Counted from the stretch's first letter, positions 8,232 through 20,714 are shown. The stretch is DNA of 64,000 nt from Knoellia aerolata DSM 18566 (GCF_000768695.1 NZ_AVPL01000008.1:29634-93633), one strand, 5' to 3'. The notes: generated by a model from the letters alone, not told the origin. Numbers and translations: made by a program.

Positions 8232-9713
8232 ATGACTGAGCGACACCACATCCTCTCCGGCCAGGCCGACGCCCTCTCCGACCCCGACGTCGACTCCGAC
8301 GGGTTCCTGGTCGACGGTGACGACGACGACGAGGCCCCTCTCGCCCTCTACGACGGCGACCAGCTCGAGCGCGAGGAACGCGCGGCGCTGCGCCGGGTCG
8401 CGGGCCTGTCCACCGAGCTCGAGGACGTCACCGAGGTCGAGTACCGCCAGCTGCGGCTCGAGCGCGTCGTCCTCGCGAGCGTCTGGTGCGACGGCACGCT
8501 CGTCGACGCCGAGAACTCCATGCGTGAGCTCGCGGCACTCGCCGAGACCGCGGGGGCCGAGGTCCTCGAGGGCGTCATGCAGCGCCGGCAGAAGCCCGAC
8601 ACGGCGACCTACCTCGGCAAGGGCAAGGCCGAGGAGCTGCACGACCTCGTCGTCTCCGAGGGAGCCGACACCGTCATCTGCGACACCGAGCTCGCCCCCA
8701 GCCAGCGGCGCGCGCTCGAGGACGTCGTCAAGGTCAAGGTCATCGACCGGACCGCGCTCATCCTCGACATCTTCGCTCAGCACGCCAAGAGCCGTGAGGG
8801 CAAGGCCCAGGTCGAGCTCGCCCAGCTCCAGTACCTCCTCCCGCGCCTGCGCGGCTGGGGTGAGTCGATGTCGCGCCAGGCCGGTGGACAGGCCGCCGGC
8901 GGCCAGGGCATGGGCTCGCGCGGACCGGGTGAGACCAAGATCGAGCTCGACCGTCGACGGATCAACACCCGCGTCGCCAAGCTCAAGCGCGACATCGCCG
9001 GGATGAAGACCCACCGCGACACCAAGCGAGGGAGCCGACGGTCCAACGGCATCCCCAGCGTCGCCATCGCGGGCTACACCAACGCGGGCAAGTCCTCGAT
9101 CCTCAACCGGCTCACCGGGGCCGGCGTCCTCGTCCAGAACCAGCTGTTCGCGACGCTCGACCCGACGGTCCGGCGCAGCGAGACCCCGGACGGGCGCGAG
9201 TTCACCTTCACCGACACGGTCGGGTTCGTCCGCCAGCTCCCGCACCAGCTCGTCGAGGCCTTCCGCTCCACCCTCGAGGAGGTCGCCGAGTCCGACCTGC
9301 TGCTCCACGTGGTCGACGGGTCGCACCCGGACCCCGAGGGCCAGATCTCGGCCGTGCGCGCGGTCCTCGCCGACGTCGACGCCACCGACGTCAAGGAGGT
9401 CATCGTCGTCAACAAGGCCGACATCGCCGACCCCGAGGTCGTCGACCGGATCCTGCGCCAGGAGAGGCACGCGATCGCGGTCTCCGCCCGCACCGGTGCG
9501 GGGTTCGACGCCCTGCGCGCCCTCATCGGCGACGAGCTGCCGCAGCCGGACATCGACGTCGAGGTCCTCCTTCCGTACGACCGGGGCGACCTCGTGAGCC
9601 GCCTCCACGAGGAGGGCGAGATCCTCGCCAGCGAGCACGTCGGCGAGGGCACCCGGGTCACCGCCCGCGTCAACGCCGACCTCGCGGCCGAGCTGTCGGG
9701 CTACCGCGCCTGA
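8232..9713 (+). CDS. hflX: GTPase HflX
   Basis: A 493-residue ribosome-associated GTPase that splits stalled 70S ribosomes. An acidic N-terminal extension (about 60 residues) precedes the HflX nucleotide-binding N domain, a Gly/Gln-rich linker (GGQAAGGQGMGSRGPGETK) and the G domain from about residue 277. G motifs: GYTNAGKSS (G1), DPTVRR (G2), DTVGFV (G3) and NKAD (G4). The ATG at 8232 is the first start after the divergent methyltransferase. It ends 12 nt before a long inverted repeat that probably terminates it. Confidence 0.94.
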   Translation: MTERHHILSGQADALSDPDVDSDGFLVDGDDDDEAPLALYDGDQLEREERAALRRVAGLSTELEDVTEVEYRQLRLERVVLASVWCDGTLVDAENSMRELAALAETAGAEVLEGVMQRRQKPDTATYLGKGKAEELHDLVVSEGADTVICDTELAPSQRRALEDVVKVKVIDRTALILDIFAQHAKSREGKAQVELAQLQYLLPRLRGWGESMSRQAGGQAAGGQGMGSRGPGETKIELDRRRINTRVAKLKRDIAGMKTHRDTKRGSRRSNGIPSVAIAGYTNAGKSSILNRLTGAGVLVQNQLFATLDPTVRRSETPDGREFTFTDTVGFVRQLPHQLVEAFRSTLEEVAESDLLLHVVDGSHPDPEGQISAVRAVLADVDATDVKEVIVVNKADIADPEVVDRILRQERHAIAVSARTGAGFDALRALIGDELPQPDIDVEVLLPYDRGDLVSRLHEEGEILASEHVGEGTRVTARVNADLAAELSGYRA

Positions 9714-9725
9714 CCCGTCCGCTTG

Positions 9726-9801
9726 GTGCCGAACTCGCCAATTCCCCCACTCGGTCCGCGACACGCCGTGTGCCCAACGGGGGAATTGGCGAGTTCGGCA
9801 C
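9726..9801. repeat. REP-like element, two inverted copies forming a long hairpin
   Basis: A perfect 23-bp inverted repeat (9726-9748 and 9779-9801, 30-nt loop) lies between the convergent hflX and helicase genes. The arm core reads GGGGGAATTGGCGAGTT on the plus strand of the right copy. A third copy of the same arm, differing at one base, lies at 16037-16059, so this is a dispersed element rather than a private terminator. Here it can also act as a bidirectional terminator. Confidence 0.8.
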
Positions 9802-9837
9802 GGGACCCGGGGGTGAGGGTCGGGGTGTGGGGTGGGG

Positions 9838-12432
9838 TCAGAGGCGGCGGAGGCCGGTGGTCACGAGGACGAGCTCGCCGGCGGCGTCGCTCGCGTCGAG
9901 GTCGACGACGGCCTCGATGACCCAGTCGCGGTCGTCGGCCGGGTCGGCGAGCACCTGCCGGACCCGCCAGATGCGGTGCTCCTCGTCGTCGTCCAGACCG
10001 GGGACGTGGTCCTTGGCCGGCTCGACCTGGAGCAGCGAGGGTCCGCGCGCGTCGGCATCGACGCCGATCGAGCCGTGCTCGTCCCAGTACGCACCGAGCG
10101 CGGCGTCCCACGCGCCGAGGTCCATGACGACGGATCGGCCGTCCTCGGGCACGACCACCGACGACACCTCGAGCCGGGCGAGCGCCTCGATGTCGTCGAG
10201 CGACGCGAGCTCGGCCCGACGCCACATCGCCTGCCGCACCATGGCCCGGAACGCCCGCTCGTTGGCCGTGACCGGTCGCGGCGGCGGCGGCGCCTCGCCG
10301 TGGGCGGCGACCGCGTTGCGCACCGACTCGGGGTCGGTGAGTGCCGCCCACTCGTCGATGAGCGAGGAGTCGGTCTGGCGGATCGTCTCCCCGAGCCAGT
10401 CGATGAGGGTGTCGAGCTCCTCACCCCGGTGGGAGTCCGGGACGGTCTGGCGCAGCGTGCGATAGGCGTCGGAGAGGTAGCGCAGCACCACACCCTCCGA
10501 GCGGGTGAGGCCGTAGCGGCGGATGAGGTCGCCGAAGCTCATCGCCTGCTCCCACATCTCGCGGACGATGCTCTTGGGGTCGAGGGCGTCGTCCCGGAGC
10601 CACGGGTGGGTCTGCCGGTAGGTCTCGTATGCCGGCTCCAGCAGGTCGAGGAGCGGGCGCGGCCAGGTGATCTCCTCGACGATGGCCGTGCGCTCGTCGT
10701 ACTCGACGCCCTCCGCCTTGAGCTCGGCGATCCGCTCGCCGCGGGCGGACCACTGCTGGGCGCGCAGGACCGGGCGGGGTGAGTCGAGCACCGCCTCGAC
10801 GATGGACACGGTGTCGAGGGCGCGGGTGGGGGAGTCCGGGTCGAGCAGGTCGAAGGCCGCCAGGGCGAAGTGCGCCAACGGCTGGTTGAGCGCGAAGTCC
10901 GCCGGCAGGTCGACGGTGAGGTCGACGGTGCGGCCGTCCGGACCGGGCTCGGGGAGGCGGACGATGACGCCCGAGTCGAGCAGGGACCGCCCGAGGTGGA
11001 TCGCCCGGCGGGCGAGCCGAGCCTGCCCCGCGAGGCTCTCGTGGTTGTCGCGGGTGAGCCGGCTGACCGCGGCCACCGGGTCGCCGGGCCGGGCCATGAG
11101 GGCGAGCAGCATCGAGTTGTCCATCCGCATCCGGGGCGTCAGTGCCTCGGGCTCGCTGGCGACGAGCTTGTCGAACGTCTGCTCGGTCCACACGATCGAG
11201 CCCTCCGGGGCCTTGCGGCGCTGGACCTTGCGCAGCTTCTTGGGGTCGTCGCCCGCCTTGGCGATGTTGCGCTCGTTCTCGATGACGTGCGGGGGTGCCT
11301 GCACGACGACCGAGCCGCTCGTGTCGAAGCCGGCCCGCCCGGCCCGCCCGGCGATCTGGTGGAACTCACGCGAGCGGAAGATCCGGTCCCGCTGGCCGTC
11401 GAACTTCGCCAGTCCGGTGAACAGGACGGTGCGGATCGGGACGTTGATGCCGACGCCGAGGGTGTCGGTCCCCGCGATGACCTTGAGCAGCCCCGCCTGG
11501 GCGAGCTGCTCGACGATCCGGCGGTAGCGGGGGAGCAGCCCGGCGTGGTGGACGCCGATGCCGCGGCGCAGCAGGCCGGACAGGGTCCGTCCGAAGCCGG
11601 CGGCGAAGCGCACGGTCGCGAGGCGGTCCGCGATCTGCGCCTTCTCGTCGGCGGTGAGCAGCCGGAGGTTCGTCAGCGACGCCGCGTGCTCCGCGGCGAG
11701 CTGCTGCGTGGGGTGGACGACGTAGACCGGCGCCTGGTGCGTCGTGACGATCTCCTCGACCGTCTCGGCGAGGGGCGTCAGCGACCACGCGAACGACAGC
11801 GGAACCGGCCGTTCGGCCGTCGTGACGACCGACACGTCCCGCCCGGTGCGCCGGGTGAGGTCCTCGGTGATGCGCGCCATGTCGCCGAGCGTCGCCGACA
11901 TGAGCAGGAACTGTGCCTGCGGCAGCTCCAGCAGCGGCACCTGCCACGCCCACCCGCGCTGCCCGTCGGCGTAGTAGTGGAACTCGTCCATGACCACCAT
12001 GCCGACGTCCGCCGACGAGCCTTCTCGCAGAGCGATGTTGGCGAGCACCTCGGCGGTGCAGCAGATGATCGGGGCGTCGGCGTTGACCGCGGCGTCGCCG
12101 GTGAGCAGGCCGACGTTCTCGGCACCGAAGACCTCGCAGAGCGCGAAGAACTTCTCGTTGACGAGGGCCTTGATGGGCGCGGTGTAGAAGCTGACCCGGT
12201 CGCCGGCGAGGGCGGCGAAGTGGGCCGCGACACCGACGAGGGACTTGCCAGAGCCGGTGGGGGTGGCGAGCACGACGTGGCGTCCCGTGACGACCTCGAT
12301 CACGGCCTCGTCCTGGTGGGGGTACAGGGCGATGCCGGAGTCCTGCGCCCAACCGGTGAAGACGGCATACAGCTCGTCGGCGTCGGTGGTCACGGAACCC
12401 AGTGCGCGGTCGGCCAACGGGTGTGAAGTCAT
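9838..12432 (-). CDS. DEAD/DEAH-box helicase with DUF3516 C-terminal domain
   Basis: An 864-residue superfamily 2 helicase of the actinobacterial DUF3516 type, related to Ski2/Mtr4. Walker A ATPTGSGKS is at 56-64, the DEFH box at 149-152, the SAT motif near 179, and motif VI QIAGRAGRAGFD near residue 380. The long C-terminal half is the DUF3516 region. The ATG at 12432 is preferred over another at 12441 because GGGAGG sits 9 nt before the former and directly against the latter. It probably acts on RNA, but the substrate is unknown. The gene is monocistronic, ends at the REP-like hairpin and diverges from the glycosidase gene. Confidence 0.85.
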   Translation of the reverse strand: MTSHPLADRALGSVTTDADELYAVFTGWAQDSGIALYPHQDEAVIEVVTGRHVVLATPTGSGKSLVGVAAHFAALAGDRVSFYTAPIKALVNEKFFALCEVFGAENVGLLTGDAAVNADAPIICCTAEVLANIALREGSSADVGMVVMDEFHYYADGQRGWAWQVPLLELPQAQFLLMSATLGDMARITEDLTRRTGRDVSVVTTAERPVPLSFAWSLTPLAETVEEIVTTHQAPVYVVHPTQQLAAEHAASLTNLRLLTADEKAQIADRLATVRFAAGFGRTLSGLLRRGIGVHHAGLLPRYRRIVEQLAQAGLLKVIAGTDTLGVGINVPIRTVLFTGLAKFDGQRDRIFRSREFHQIAGRAGRAGFDTSGSVVVQAPPHVIENERNIAKAGDDPKKLRKVQRRKAPEGSIVWTEQTFDKLVASEPEALTPRMRMDNSMLLALMARPGDPVAAVSRLTRDNHESLAGQARLARRAIHLGRSLLDSGVIVRLPEPGPDGRTVDLTVDLPADFALNQPLAHFALAAFDLLDPDSPTRALDTVSIVEAVLDSPRPVLRAQQWSARGERIAELKAEGVEYDERTAIVEEITWPRPLLDLLEPAYETYRQTHPWLRDDALDPKSIVREMWEQAMSFGDLIRRYGLTRSEGVVLRYLSDAYRTLRQTVPDSHRGEELDTLIDWLGETIRQTDSSLIDEWAALTDPESVRNAVAAHGEAPPPPRPVTANERAFRAMVRQAMWRRAELASLDDIEALARLEVSSVVVPEDGRSVVMDLGAWDAALGAYWDEHGSIGVDADARGPSLLQVEPAKDHVPGLDDDEEHRIWRVRQVLADPADDRDWVIEAVVDLDASDAAGELVLVTTGLRRL

Positions 12433-12457
12433 CGCCTGCATCCTCCCACTGCTGCAG

Positions 12458-12482
12458 GGCCCCACCGTGCGAAGGTGGGGCC
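12458..12482 (+). promoter_or_regulatory. Hairpin covering the ribosome-binding site of the glycosidase gene
   Basis: GGCCCCACC (12458-12466) pairs perfectly with GGTGGGGCC (12474-12482) around a 7-nt loop, and the ATG of the next gene follows directly. The only purine-rich ribosome-binding sequence (GAAGGTGGGG) lies in the loop and right arm. The structure could therefore restrict translation initiation or act as an RNA switch. It might alternatively be a transcription-related palindrome in the divergent promoter region. Confidence 0.5.
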
Positions 12483-15199
<2,717 letters not shown>

Positions 15200-15203
<4 letters not shown>

Positions 15204-15994
15204 CGACGGCCCCGCTGCCCCCCACCCCCGCCCGTCCCCTGGAGGGCAGGGTCGTCGTCGTCACCGGGGGCAACAGCGGGATCGGCGAGGGGATCGTCCG
15301 GGCGGCGGCCGCCCAGGGCGCCAGGGTCGTCATCGACTACGTCTCGCGTCCCGAGGACACCGACGCGATCATCAGGGACATCGAGGCCGCCGGCGGTGAG
15401 GCCGTCGGGTGCGAGGCCGACGTCAGCATCGTCGCCGACCTGCGGCGGCTCGTCAGCACGACGGTCGAGGCCTTCGGCCGGCTCGACGTCATGGTCAACA
15501 ACGCCGGGGTCGAGTTCGAGGAGACGCTGGCCACGCTCACCGAGGAGAAGTACGACCTCCTCATGGGGATCAACCTCAAGGGCGCGGTGTTCGGCACCAA
15601 GCTGGCGGCCGAGCAGATGCGGGCGCAGGGCGGCGGCGGGGTCGTCGTCAACATCTCGTCGACGCACGAGGACTGGCCGATGCCGAGCGACCTCGCCTAC
15701 TGCATCTCCAAGGGCGGGATGCGCATGCTCACCCGCACCGCCGGTGTCGAGCTGGGACCGGACGGCATCCGCGTCGTCGCCGTCGGCCCGGGCGCGATCC
15801 GCACCCCGATCAACGCCGAGGACACGCCGGCCGAGACCCGGGCCCTCGAGGCGGCGATCCCGCTCGGCCGGATCGGCACGCCGGAGGAGGTGGGCGCGCT
15901 GGTGTGCTTCGTCGCGAGCGACGCGGCCTCCTACGTGACCGCGACGACGGTCATGGCCGACGGCGGGCTGATGCAGCAGCCGGGTGCCGTCTGA
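15200..15994 (+). CDS. SDR family oxidoreductase (glucose 1-dehydrogenase-like)
   Basis: A 264-residue classical short-chain dehydrogenase. The cofactor motif TGGNSGIG is near residues 23-30, NNAG follows near residue 98, and the catalytic Ser and YCISK lie near 155-175. The closest named relatives by motif are glucose 1-dehydrogenases. The start overlaps the glycosidase stop (ATGA), so the two are coupled. A pathway in which the hydrolase frees a sugar that this enzyme oxidises is a reasonable inference but unproven. Confidence 0.85.
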
Positions 15995-16030
15995 GCGTCC
16001 GGTTCAGGGTGGGGTTCGGCGTGTCGCGGG

Positions 16031-16059
16031 CCCAACGGGGGAATTGGCGAGTTGGGCAC
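16031..16059. repeat. REP-like element, single copy
   Basis: This single arm matches the right arm of the 9.7-kb element over 29 nt with one difference (GAGTTG here, GAGTTC there). The change lets GCCCAAC (16030-16036) pair with GTTGGGC (16051-16057), so the single copy keeps its own short hairpin. The upstream flank (GGCGTGTCGCGG) also matches the reverse complement of the left copy at 9.7 kb. It lies in the 173-nt gap between the SDR and DinG-like genes. Confidence 0.75.
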
Positions 16060-16167
16060 GGGGACACGCCGGTATGCCGGGTGCCCGCCGTGCCGGGTGC
16101 CCGCTCTCGCGCCGGGCGGCGCACCTGTGGAGGGGGCGCCTCGGGAGTCGGCGGGACGGCATACCCT

Positions 16168-18459
16168 GTGTCGGTGCCGACCCTCGACGACCTCCTCGCG
16201 GCCGCGGTCAGCGGTGTCAAGGGGAGCGAGCGACCCGGCCAGGTGAGCATGGCCAAGGCCGTGGCGCACGCCGTCGACTCGGGTGAGCACCTCCTCGTGC
16301 AGGCCGGCACCGGCACCGGCAAGTCCCTCGCCTACCTCGTCCCGGCGGTCCAGCACGCCATGGAGGTCGGCAAGCCCGCGGTCGTCGCGACCGCCACGCT
16401 CGCCCTGCAGGCCCAGATCGTCGACCGCGACATGCCCCGGGTCGCCGACTCGCTGGCGCCGCTGCTCGGACGGCGACCGACCTACGCGATCGTCAAGGGG
16501 CGGCGCAACTACCTCTGCACGCACAAGCTCGAGGGCGGCTTCCCCGACGACGAGGAGGGCCTGTTCGGGGTCGGCGACGTCGACCAGCAGGCCGGCTGGC
16601 TCGGCAAGGAGGTCGTGCGCCTGCGCGAGTGGGCCGACGAGACCGAGTCGGGTGACCGCGACGAGCTCGTGCCCGGGGTCTCGGAGCGCGCGTGGCGACA
16701 GGTGTCGGTCAGTGCCCACGAGTGCCTCGGCGGCAGGTGCCCGATGGTGGCCGAGTGCTTCGTGGAGCGCTCCCGCGAGGCGGCCAAGGGCGTCGACGTC
16801 ATCGTCACCAACCACTCGTTCATGGCCATCGACGCGTTCGAGGGCCGCCAGATGCTCCCCGAGCACGACGTCCTCGTCGTCGACGAGGCGCACGAGCTCG
16901 TCGACCGGGTCACCGCGACGATCACCGACGAGGTCACCCCCGGCATGGCCCGGGCCGCCGCGAAGCGGGCCGGCCGTCAGGCCGAGTCCAGCGAGAGCAT
17001 CGACGACGCCGGCACGTTCCTCGAGTCCGTCCTCGACGAGCTCCCCGAGGGTCGGCTGACCGGCATCCCCGACAACCTCGGGCTCGCCCTCGCCCGTCTG
17101 CGCGACACCACCCGGCAGGTCACCACCGAGCTCAAGCCACCCCCCGGCCAGGAGGTCGACGGTGCGCGCCAGGTCGCCCGGGCCGCGGTCGAGGAGCTCC
17201 ACGACAACGCCTCGCGCGTGCTCGAGCAGCGCGAGCTCGACGTCGTCTGGGTGAACAAGGACCCGCGGCGCGGGAGCGTCCTGCGGGTCGCGCCGATGAG
17301 TGTCGCGATGCTGGTGCGCGACAAGGTCTTCGAGGACCGCACGGTCATCCTCACCTCCGCCACCCTCGAGCTCGGCGGGACGTTCGACGCCGTGGCCGGC
17401 ACGATCGGCCTGCGCGGCGAGGGCGCGCCGACGTGGACCGGCCTCGACGTCGGCAGCCCGTTCGACTACCCGCAGCAGGGCATCGCCTACGTCGCCAAGC
17501 ACCTCCCGCCTCCCGGTCGTGACGGCGCCTCACCGGAGATGTTCGACGAGATCGAGGCCCTGGTCCGGGCGGCGGGCGGGCGCACCCTCGGGTTGTTCTC
17601 GTCCATGCGCGCCGCCCGTGCGGCCACCGACGAACTCCGTCAACGACTGGCGGCCGATCCCTCCACGGACGGCGAGGTCGCCGTGCTCTGCCAGGGCGAG
17701 GACCAGATCTCGACCCTCGTCCGGCAGTTCGCCCGGGACCCGCGCACCTGCCTGTTCGGCACGCTCAGCCTGTGGCAGGGGGTCGACGTCCCCGGGTCGT
17801 CCTGCCAGCTCGTCATCATCGACCGCATCCCGTTCCCCCGCCCCGACGACCCGCTCGCGTCGGCGCGCTCGCAGGCGATCGCGCGGATGGGCGGCAACGG
17901 CTTCATGGCCGTCTCGGCGACGCACGCCGCGCTGCGGCTCGCGCAGGGTGCCGGGCGCCTCATCCGCCGTGGCGACGACCGCGGCGTCGTCGCCTTCCTC
18001 GACTCCCGCATGATGAGTGCCCGGTATGCCGGGTTCCTCCAGCGCTCGCTGCCGCCCTTCTGGCCGACGTCCGACCGCGCCCTCGTCCTCAACGCGCTCA
18101 AGCGCCTCGACGAGACGGCGCCTCCTCCCGAGGACGTCGCCGAGCCGGCGCTGCGAGGCCTCACCGGCGCCGTCAGGGGAACCGCCATGGGCGACGCCGA
18201 GACGACCGGTGCGGTCGACGCGACCGACACCCGCCCGGTGGCCACCGCGCCGCCGCCGGCTCCCGCCGCCCGGACCGCCGTGACGCAGGGGCACGCCTGG
18301 ACGGCGGAGGAGGACGAGGAGCTGCGCGACGGGGTGGAGCTCGGGCTCGACCTCGAGGAGCTCAGCGAGTCGCTCGAGCTGCCCAGCGAGGTCATCGCCG
18401 CCCGGCTCGAGGGCCTGGGCCTCGAGCCCGGCAGCGGGTCGATGCTCGACCTCGACTAG
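16168..18459 (+). CDS. dinG: ATP-dependent DNA helicase, DinG/XPD type
   Basis: A 763-residue Fe-S superfamily 2 helicase. Walker A AGTGTGKS is at 46-53 and the DEAH box at 239-242. The four Fe-S cysteines are visible as Cys117, Cys186, Cys191 and Cys197. The C-terminal ~120 residues add an Ala/Pro linker and a short helical segment not found in E. coli DinG. The start is GTG at 16168 (or 16174); an octamer CGGCATAC ends 4 nt before it. It probably unwinds damaged or structured DNA. Confidence 0.88.
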   Translation: MSVPTLDDLLAAAVSGVKGSERPGQVSMAKAVAHAVDSGEHLLVQAGTGTGKSLAYLVPAVQHAMEVGKPAVVATATLALQAQIVDRDMPRVADSLAPLLGRRPTYAIVKGRRNYLCTHKLEGGFPDDEEGLFGVGDVDQQAGWLGKEVVRLREWADETESGDRDELVPGVSERAWRQVSVSAHECLGGRCPMVAECFVERSREAAKGVDVIVTNHSFMAIDAFEGRQMLPEHDVLVVDEAHELVDRVTATITDEVTPGMARAAAKRAGRQAESSESIDDAGTFLESVLDELPEGRLTGIPDNLGLALARLRDTTRQVTTELKPPPGQEVDGARQVARAAVEELHDNASRVLEQRELDVVWVNKDPRRGSVLRVAPMSVAMLVRDKVFEDRTVILTSATLELGGTFDAVAGTIGLRGEGAPTWTGLDVGSPFDYPQQGIAYVAKHLPPPGRDGASPEMFDEIEALVRAAGGRTLGLFSSMRAARAATDELRQRLAADPSTDGEVAVLCQGEDQISTLVRQFARDPRTCLFGTLSLWQGVDVPGSSCQLVIIDRIPFPRPDDPLASARSQAIARMGGNGFMAVSATHAALRLAQGAGRLIRRGDDRGVVAFLDSRMMSARYAGFLQRSLPPFWPTSDRALVLNALKRLDETAPPPEDVAEPALRGLTGAVRGTAMGDAETTGAVDATDTRPVATAPPPAPAARTAVTQGHAWTAEEDEELRDGVELGLDLEELSESLELPSEVIAARLEGLGLEPGSGSMLDLD

Positions 18460-18544
18460 GGCCCCGCCCCCCGGGGGCCTCTCGGCCCTGGGCCCTCCTG
18501 TGGTGGCGAAGCCGCCGTCGCACCGTCGTGGCAGAGTGGGAGCC

Positions 18545-19531
18545 GTGAGCGATCTCGTCGAGGTGCAGCGCCGCGTGCCGCCGCTGGTGCTCATCACCGG
18601 CCCCGAGCAGGTGCTCGCCGAGCGTGGCCTGGCCGAGGTCCTCGAGGCCGTCCGTGAGCGCACCCCCGACGTCGAGGTCATCCGCCTCTACGCTGCCGCC
18701 TACCAGCCGGGTGAGCTCATGGTGCACGCGAGCCCGTCGCTGTTCGGTGGCGACAAGGCCGTCGTCGTCCACGACCTCGACGAGGCCACGGACGAGCTGC
18801 AGCAGGACCTGCTCGACTACCTGGCGTCTCCGCCCGAGGACGTCACGCTCGTCGTCGTCCACAAGGGCGGCAACCGTGGCAAGAAGGTCCTCGACACCCT
18901 CAAGAAGGCGCGCGCCCGCGTCATCGACGCCCCGGCGATCAAGTCCGACCGCGACAAGGCCGACTTCGCGATGAACGAGTTCCGTCGGGCCAGGCGCCGC
19001 GCGACCGGCGAGGCCGTCCAGGCGCTCGTGGACGCCATCGGCAAGGACCTGCGCGAGCTCGCCTCCGCCTGCCACCAGCTCGTCGCCGACACGACCGGCA
19101 CGATCGACGAGCAGGTCGTCCTGACCTACCACGGGGGCAAGGTCGAGGCCACCGGCTTCAAGGTCGCCGACGCCGCGGTGGCCGGCGACGCGGGGGAGGC
19201 CCTGCGCCTGCTCCGCCACGCGATCGCCGTCGGGGTCGACCCCGTCCCGATCGTCGCCGTGCTCGCCCAGCAGATCCGCCAGCTCATCAGGGTCGGCTCG
19301 GCCGGTCGCGGCCGCTCCGCCGACCTCGCCCGCGACCTCGGCATGGCCCCGTGGCAGGTCGACAAGGCGCGGCGCTCGCTGGGTGGCTGGACCGCCGAGG
19401 GCCTCGCCCGGTCGCTGCGCGCCGTCGCTGCTGCCGACTTCGAGGTCAAGGGCGGTGGCCGCGACCCGGTCTACGCCGTCGAACGCGCCGTCCTGACGAT
19501 CACGCGCGAGAAGGCCGCCGGTGACGGCTGA
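18545..19531 (+). CDS. holA: DNA polymerase III subunit delta
   Basis: A 328-residue clamp-loader subunit. The order of segments is that of Hol[17 protein letters not shown] at the N terminus, a long AAA+-like domain, [22 protein letters not shown] near residue 120, and the C-terminal collar domain with [17 protein letters not shown]. No P-loop is present, as expected for delta. GTG at 18545 is chosen with GGGAG 4-5 nt upstream. It lies directly before rpsT, a conserved actinobacterial neighbour. Confidence 0.92.
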   Translation: MSDLVEVQRRVPPLVLITGPEQVLAERGLAEVLEAVRERTPDVEVIRLYAAAYQPGELMVHASPSLFGGDKAVVVHDLDEATDELQQDLLDYLASPPEDVTLVVVHKGGNRGKKVLDTLKKARARVIDAPAIKSDRDKADFAMNEFRRARRRATGEAVQALVDAIGKDLRELASACHQLVADTTGTIDEQVVLTYHGGKVEATGFKVADAAVAGDAGEALRLLRHAIAVGVDPVPIVAVLAQQIRQLIRVGSAGRGRSADLARDLGMAPWQVDKARRSLGGWTAEGLARSLRAVAAADFEVKGGGRDPVYAVERAVLTITREKAAGDG

Positions 19532-19583
19532 GCGGCATCGGAGCGCGGGTACCACGGTCTGTGTGGACCGGCATACCGGCGTT

Positions 19584-19613
19584 TTGCGTGGGGGGCCGCC
19601 CCGCTGGTAGTTT
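19584..19613 (+). promoter_or_regulatory. Candidate rpsT promoter
   Basis: TTGCGT (19584-19589) and TAGTTT (19608-19613) are 18 nt apart, inside the 224-nt gap before rpsT. This leaves a leader of about 135 nt, compatible with the autoregulation known for S20 mRNAs, but I could not identify a specific structure. Apart from this and one octamer at 19569, I see nothing in the gap. Confidence 0.5.
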
Positions 19614-19755
19614 TGCTCCTTGCGTGCGCGCTCAGGTCGTGCGCGCACGTTGCACCACCCAGTCGCGGTTCACGCAAGGGCGTCCCCACTCCCGGTCCCG
19701 AGCTGCGACTGCCGCCCTCTACGGCAACCACCGACCTCTCAGAAAGTCTCACTTC

Positions 19756-20016
19756 GTGGCAAACATCAAGTCCCAGCTCAAGCGCATCAAGACCAACAAG
19801 GTCGCGACCGAGCGCAACAAGGCGGTCAAGTCCGACGTGCGCACGGCGGTCCGCAAGTTCCGCTCGCTCGCCGACGCCGGCAAGGCCGACGAGGCGAAGG
19901 ACGCCCTCAAGGCGGCCTCCACCAAGCTCGACAAGGCCGTCAGCAAGGGCGTCCTGCACAAGAACAGCGCGGCCAACAAGAAGTCGGCGATGGCCAAGAA
20001 GGCGTCCAGCCTCTGA
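19756..20016 (+). CDS. rpsT: 30S ribosomal protein S20
   Basis: An 86-residue, Lys/Ala-rich helical protein beginning [15 protein letters not shown] and ending in the [16 protein letters not shown] block, which is the S20 pattern. It binds 16S rRNA early in 30S assembly. The start is GTG at 19756, with AGAAAG about 10 nt upstream; the initiator Met is followed by Ala as in most S20 proteins. A strong terminator follows 27 nt after the stop. Confidence 0.97.
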   Translation: MANIKSQLKRIKTNKVATERNKAVKSDVRTAVRKFRSLADAGKADEAKDALKAASTKLDKAVSKGVLHKNSAANKKSAMAKKASSL

Positions 20017-20043
20017 GTCGTCCGCGACCCGCACCACGTCCGT

Positions 20044-20076
20044 AGCGCGCCACCGGTTCTCGAACCGGGGCGCGCT
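20044..20076 (+). terminator. rpsT terminator
   Basis: The arms AGCGCGCC (20044-20051) and GGCGCGCT (20069-20076), with an inner CGGTT/AACCG stem, form a strong hairpin between rpsT and the convergent PemK-like gene. Confidence 0.75.
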
Positions 20077-20105
20077 TCGTCGTCCCCGGGGTGGGCGCGC
20101 CGCCC

Positions 20106-20534
20106 TCAGCCCCGGCCGGCGCGACCCCGCGACACGGGGGCCCACGCGGCCATGACCTCGTCCCAGCGGTCCCGGGCGAGCACGGCCCCCTCGCGCCGCA
20201 CCGTGGCCGGGTCGACCCGCACGACCCGGTTGACCCGCACCTCCGACGGGCGGCCCTTGCTGTCCCAGCCGCCCGGCCCGACGTCGACCCAGAGGCGCCC
20301 CGCACGCCGCTCCTGCTCGTGGTCGCGGTCGTGGTCCTTGCTCGTGAGGTACATCCCGAGCAGCCACGGCCCGTCGTCGCCGACGACGAGCACCGGCCGG
20401 TCCTTGCCCTGGCGGGGGTCGTCCTCGTAGGGCACCTCCGCCCACACGACCTCGCCCGGGTCCGGGTCTCCGTCCGGGTCGGGGGCGTATGCCGGGTCGA
20501 GCGGTCCGAGGAAGTCGCCGGGTGGGGAAGCCAT
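20106..20534 (-). CDS. PemK/MazF family toxin-like protein
   Basis: A 142-residue protein with an Asp/Pro-rich N terminus followed by a PemK/MazF-like barrel: GEVVWAEVPYEDD, GKDRPVLVVG, and the late VNRVVRVD strand. MazF-type proteins are ribosome-dependent or free mRNA interferases. No antitoxin gene is next to it, and this arrangement beside lepA is common in actinobacteria, so a housekeeping rather than addiction role is likely. The ATG at 20532-20534 is the first in frame. It diverges from lepA. Confidence 0.75.
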   Translation of the reverse strand: MASPPGDFLGPLDPAYAPDPDGDPDPGEVVWAEVPYEDDPRQGKDRPVLVVGDDGPWLLGMYLTSKDHDRDHEQERRAGRLWVDVGPGGWDSKGRPSEVRVNRVVRVDPATVRREGAVLARDRWDEVMAAWAPVSRGRAGRG

Positions 20535-20604
20535 GGCCGCCACGCTACGTCCAGGCCCGGGCGAGCGCGCCGCCCCGCGCAAGCGGGTCACCGCGCGCCG
20601 TCCC

Positions 20605-20641
20605 CTGCGCCGTGCGCCGTGCGCCCGTGCGCCCGTGCGCC
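20605..20641. repeat. Short tandem repeat of GTGCGCC/GTGCGCCC
   Basis: About five head-to-tail copies of a 7-8 nt unit (TGCGCC, GTGCGCC, GTGCGCCC, GTGCGCCC, GTGCGCC) lie in the 180-nt region between the divergent PemK-like and lepA genes. Copy number could vary by slippage. No other feature is clear in this gap apart from a possible -10 GAGACT near 20670. Confidence 0.6.
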
Positions 20642-20714
20642 GGTTCGGACGCGCTGCCGGGCCGTGGGAGACTGTCCGGGATCTGTTTCCGCCTTCCCGA
20701 GGACTTGAGCGACT

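Noticed and set aside
7581..9764. A 727-residue extension of the methyltransferase frame
   Set aside because: The N-terminal 518 residues are antisense to hflX and show no recognisable domain. The true start is at 8210.
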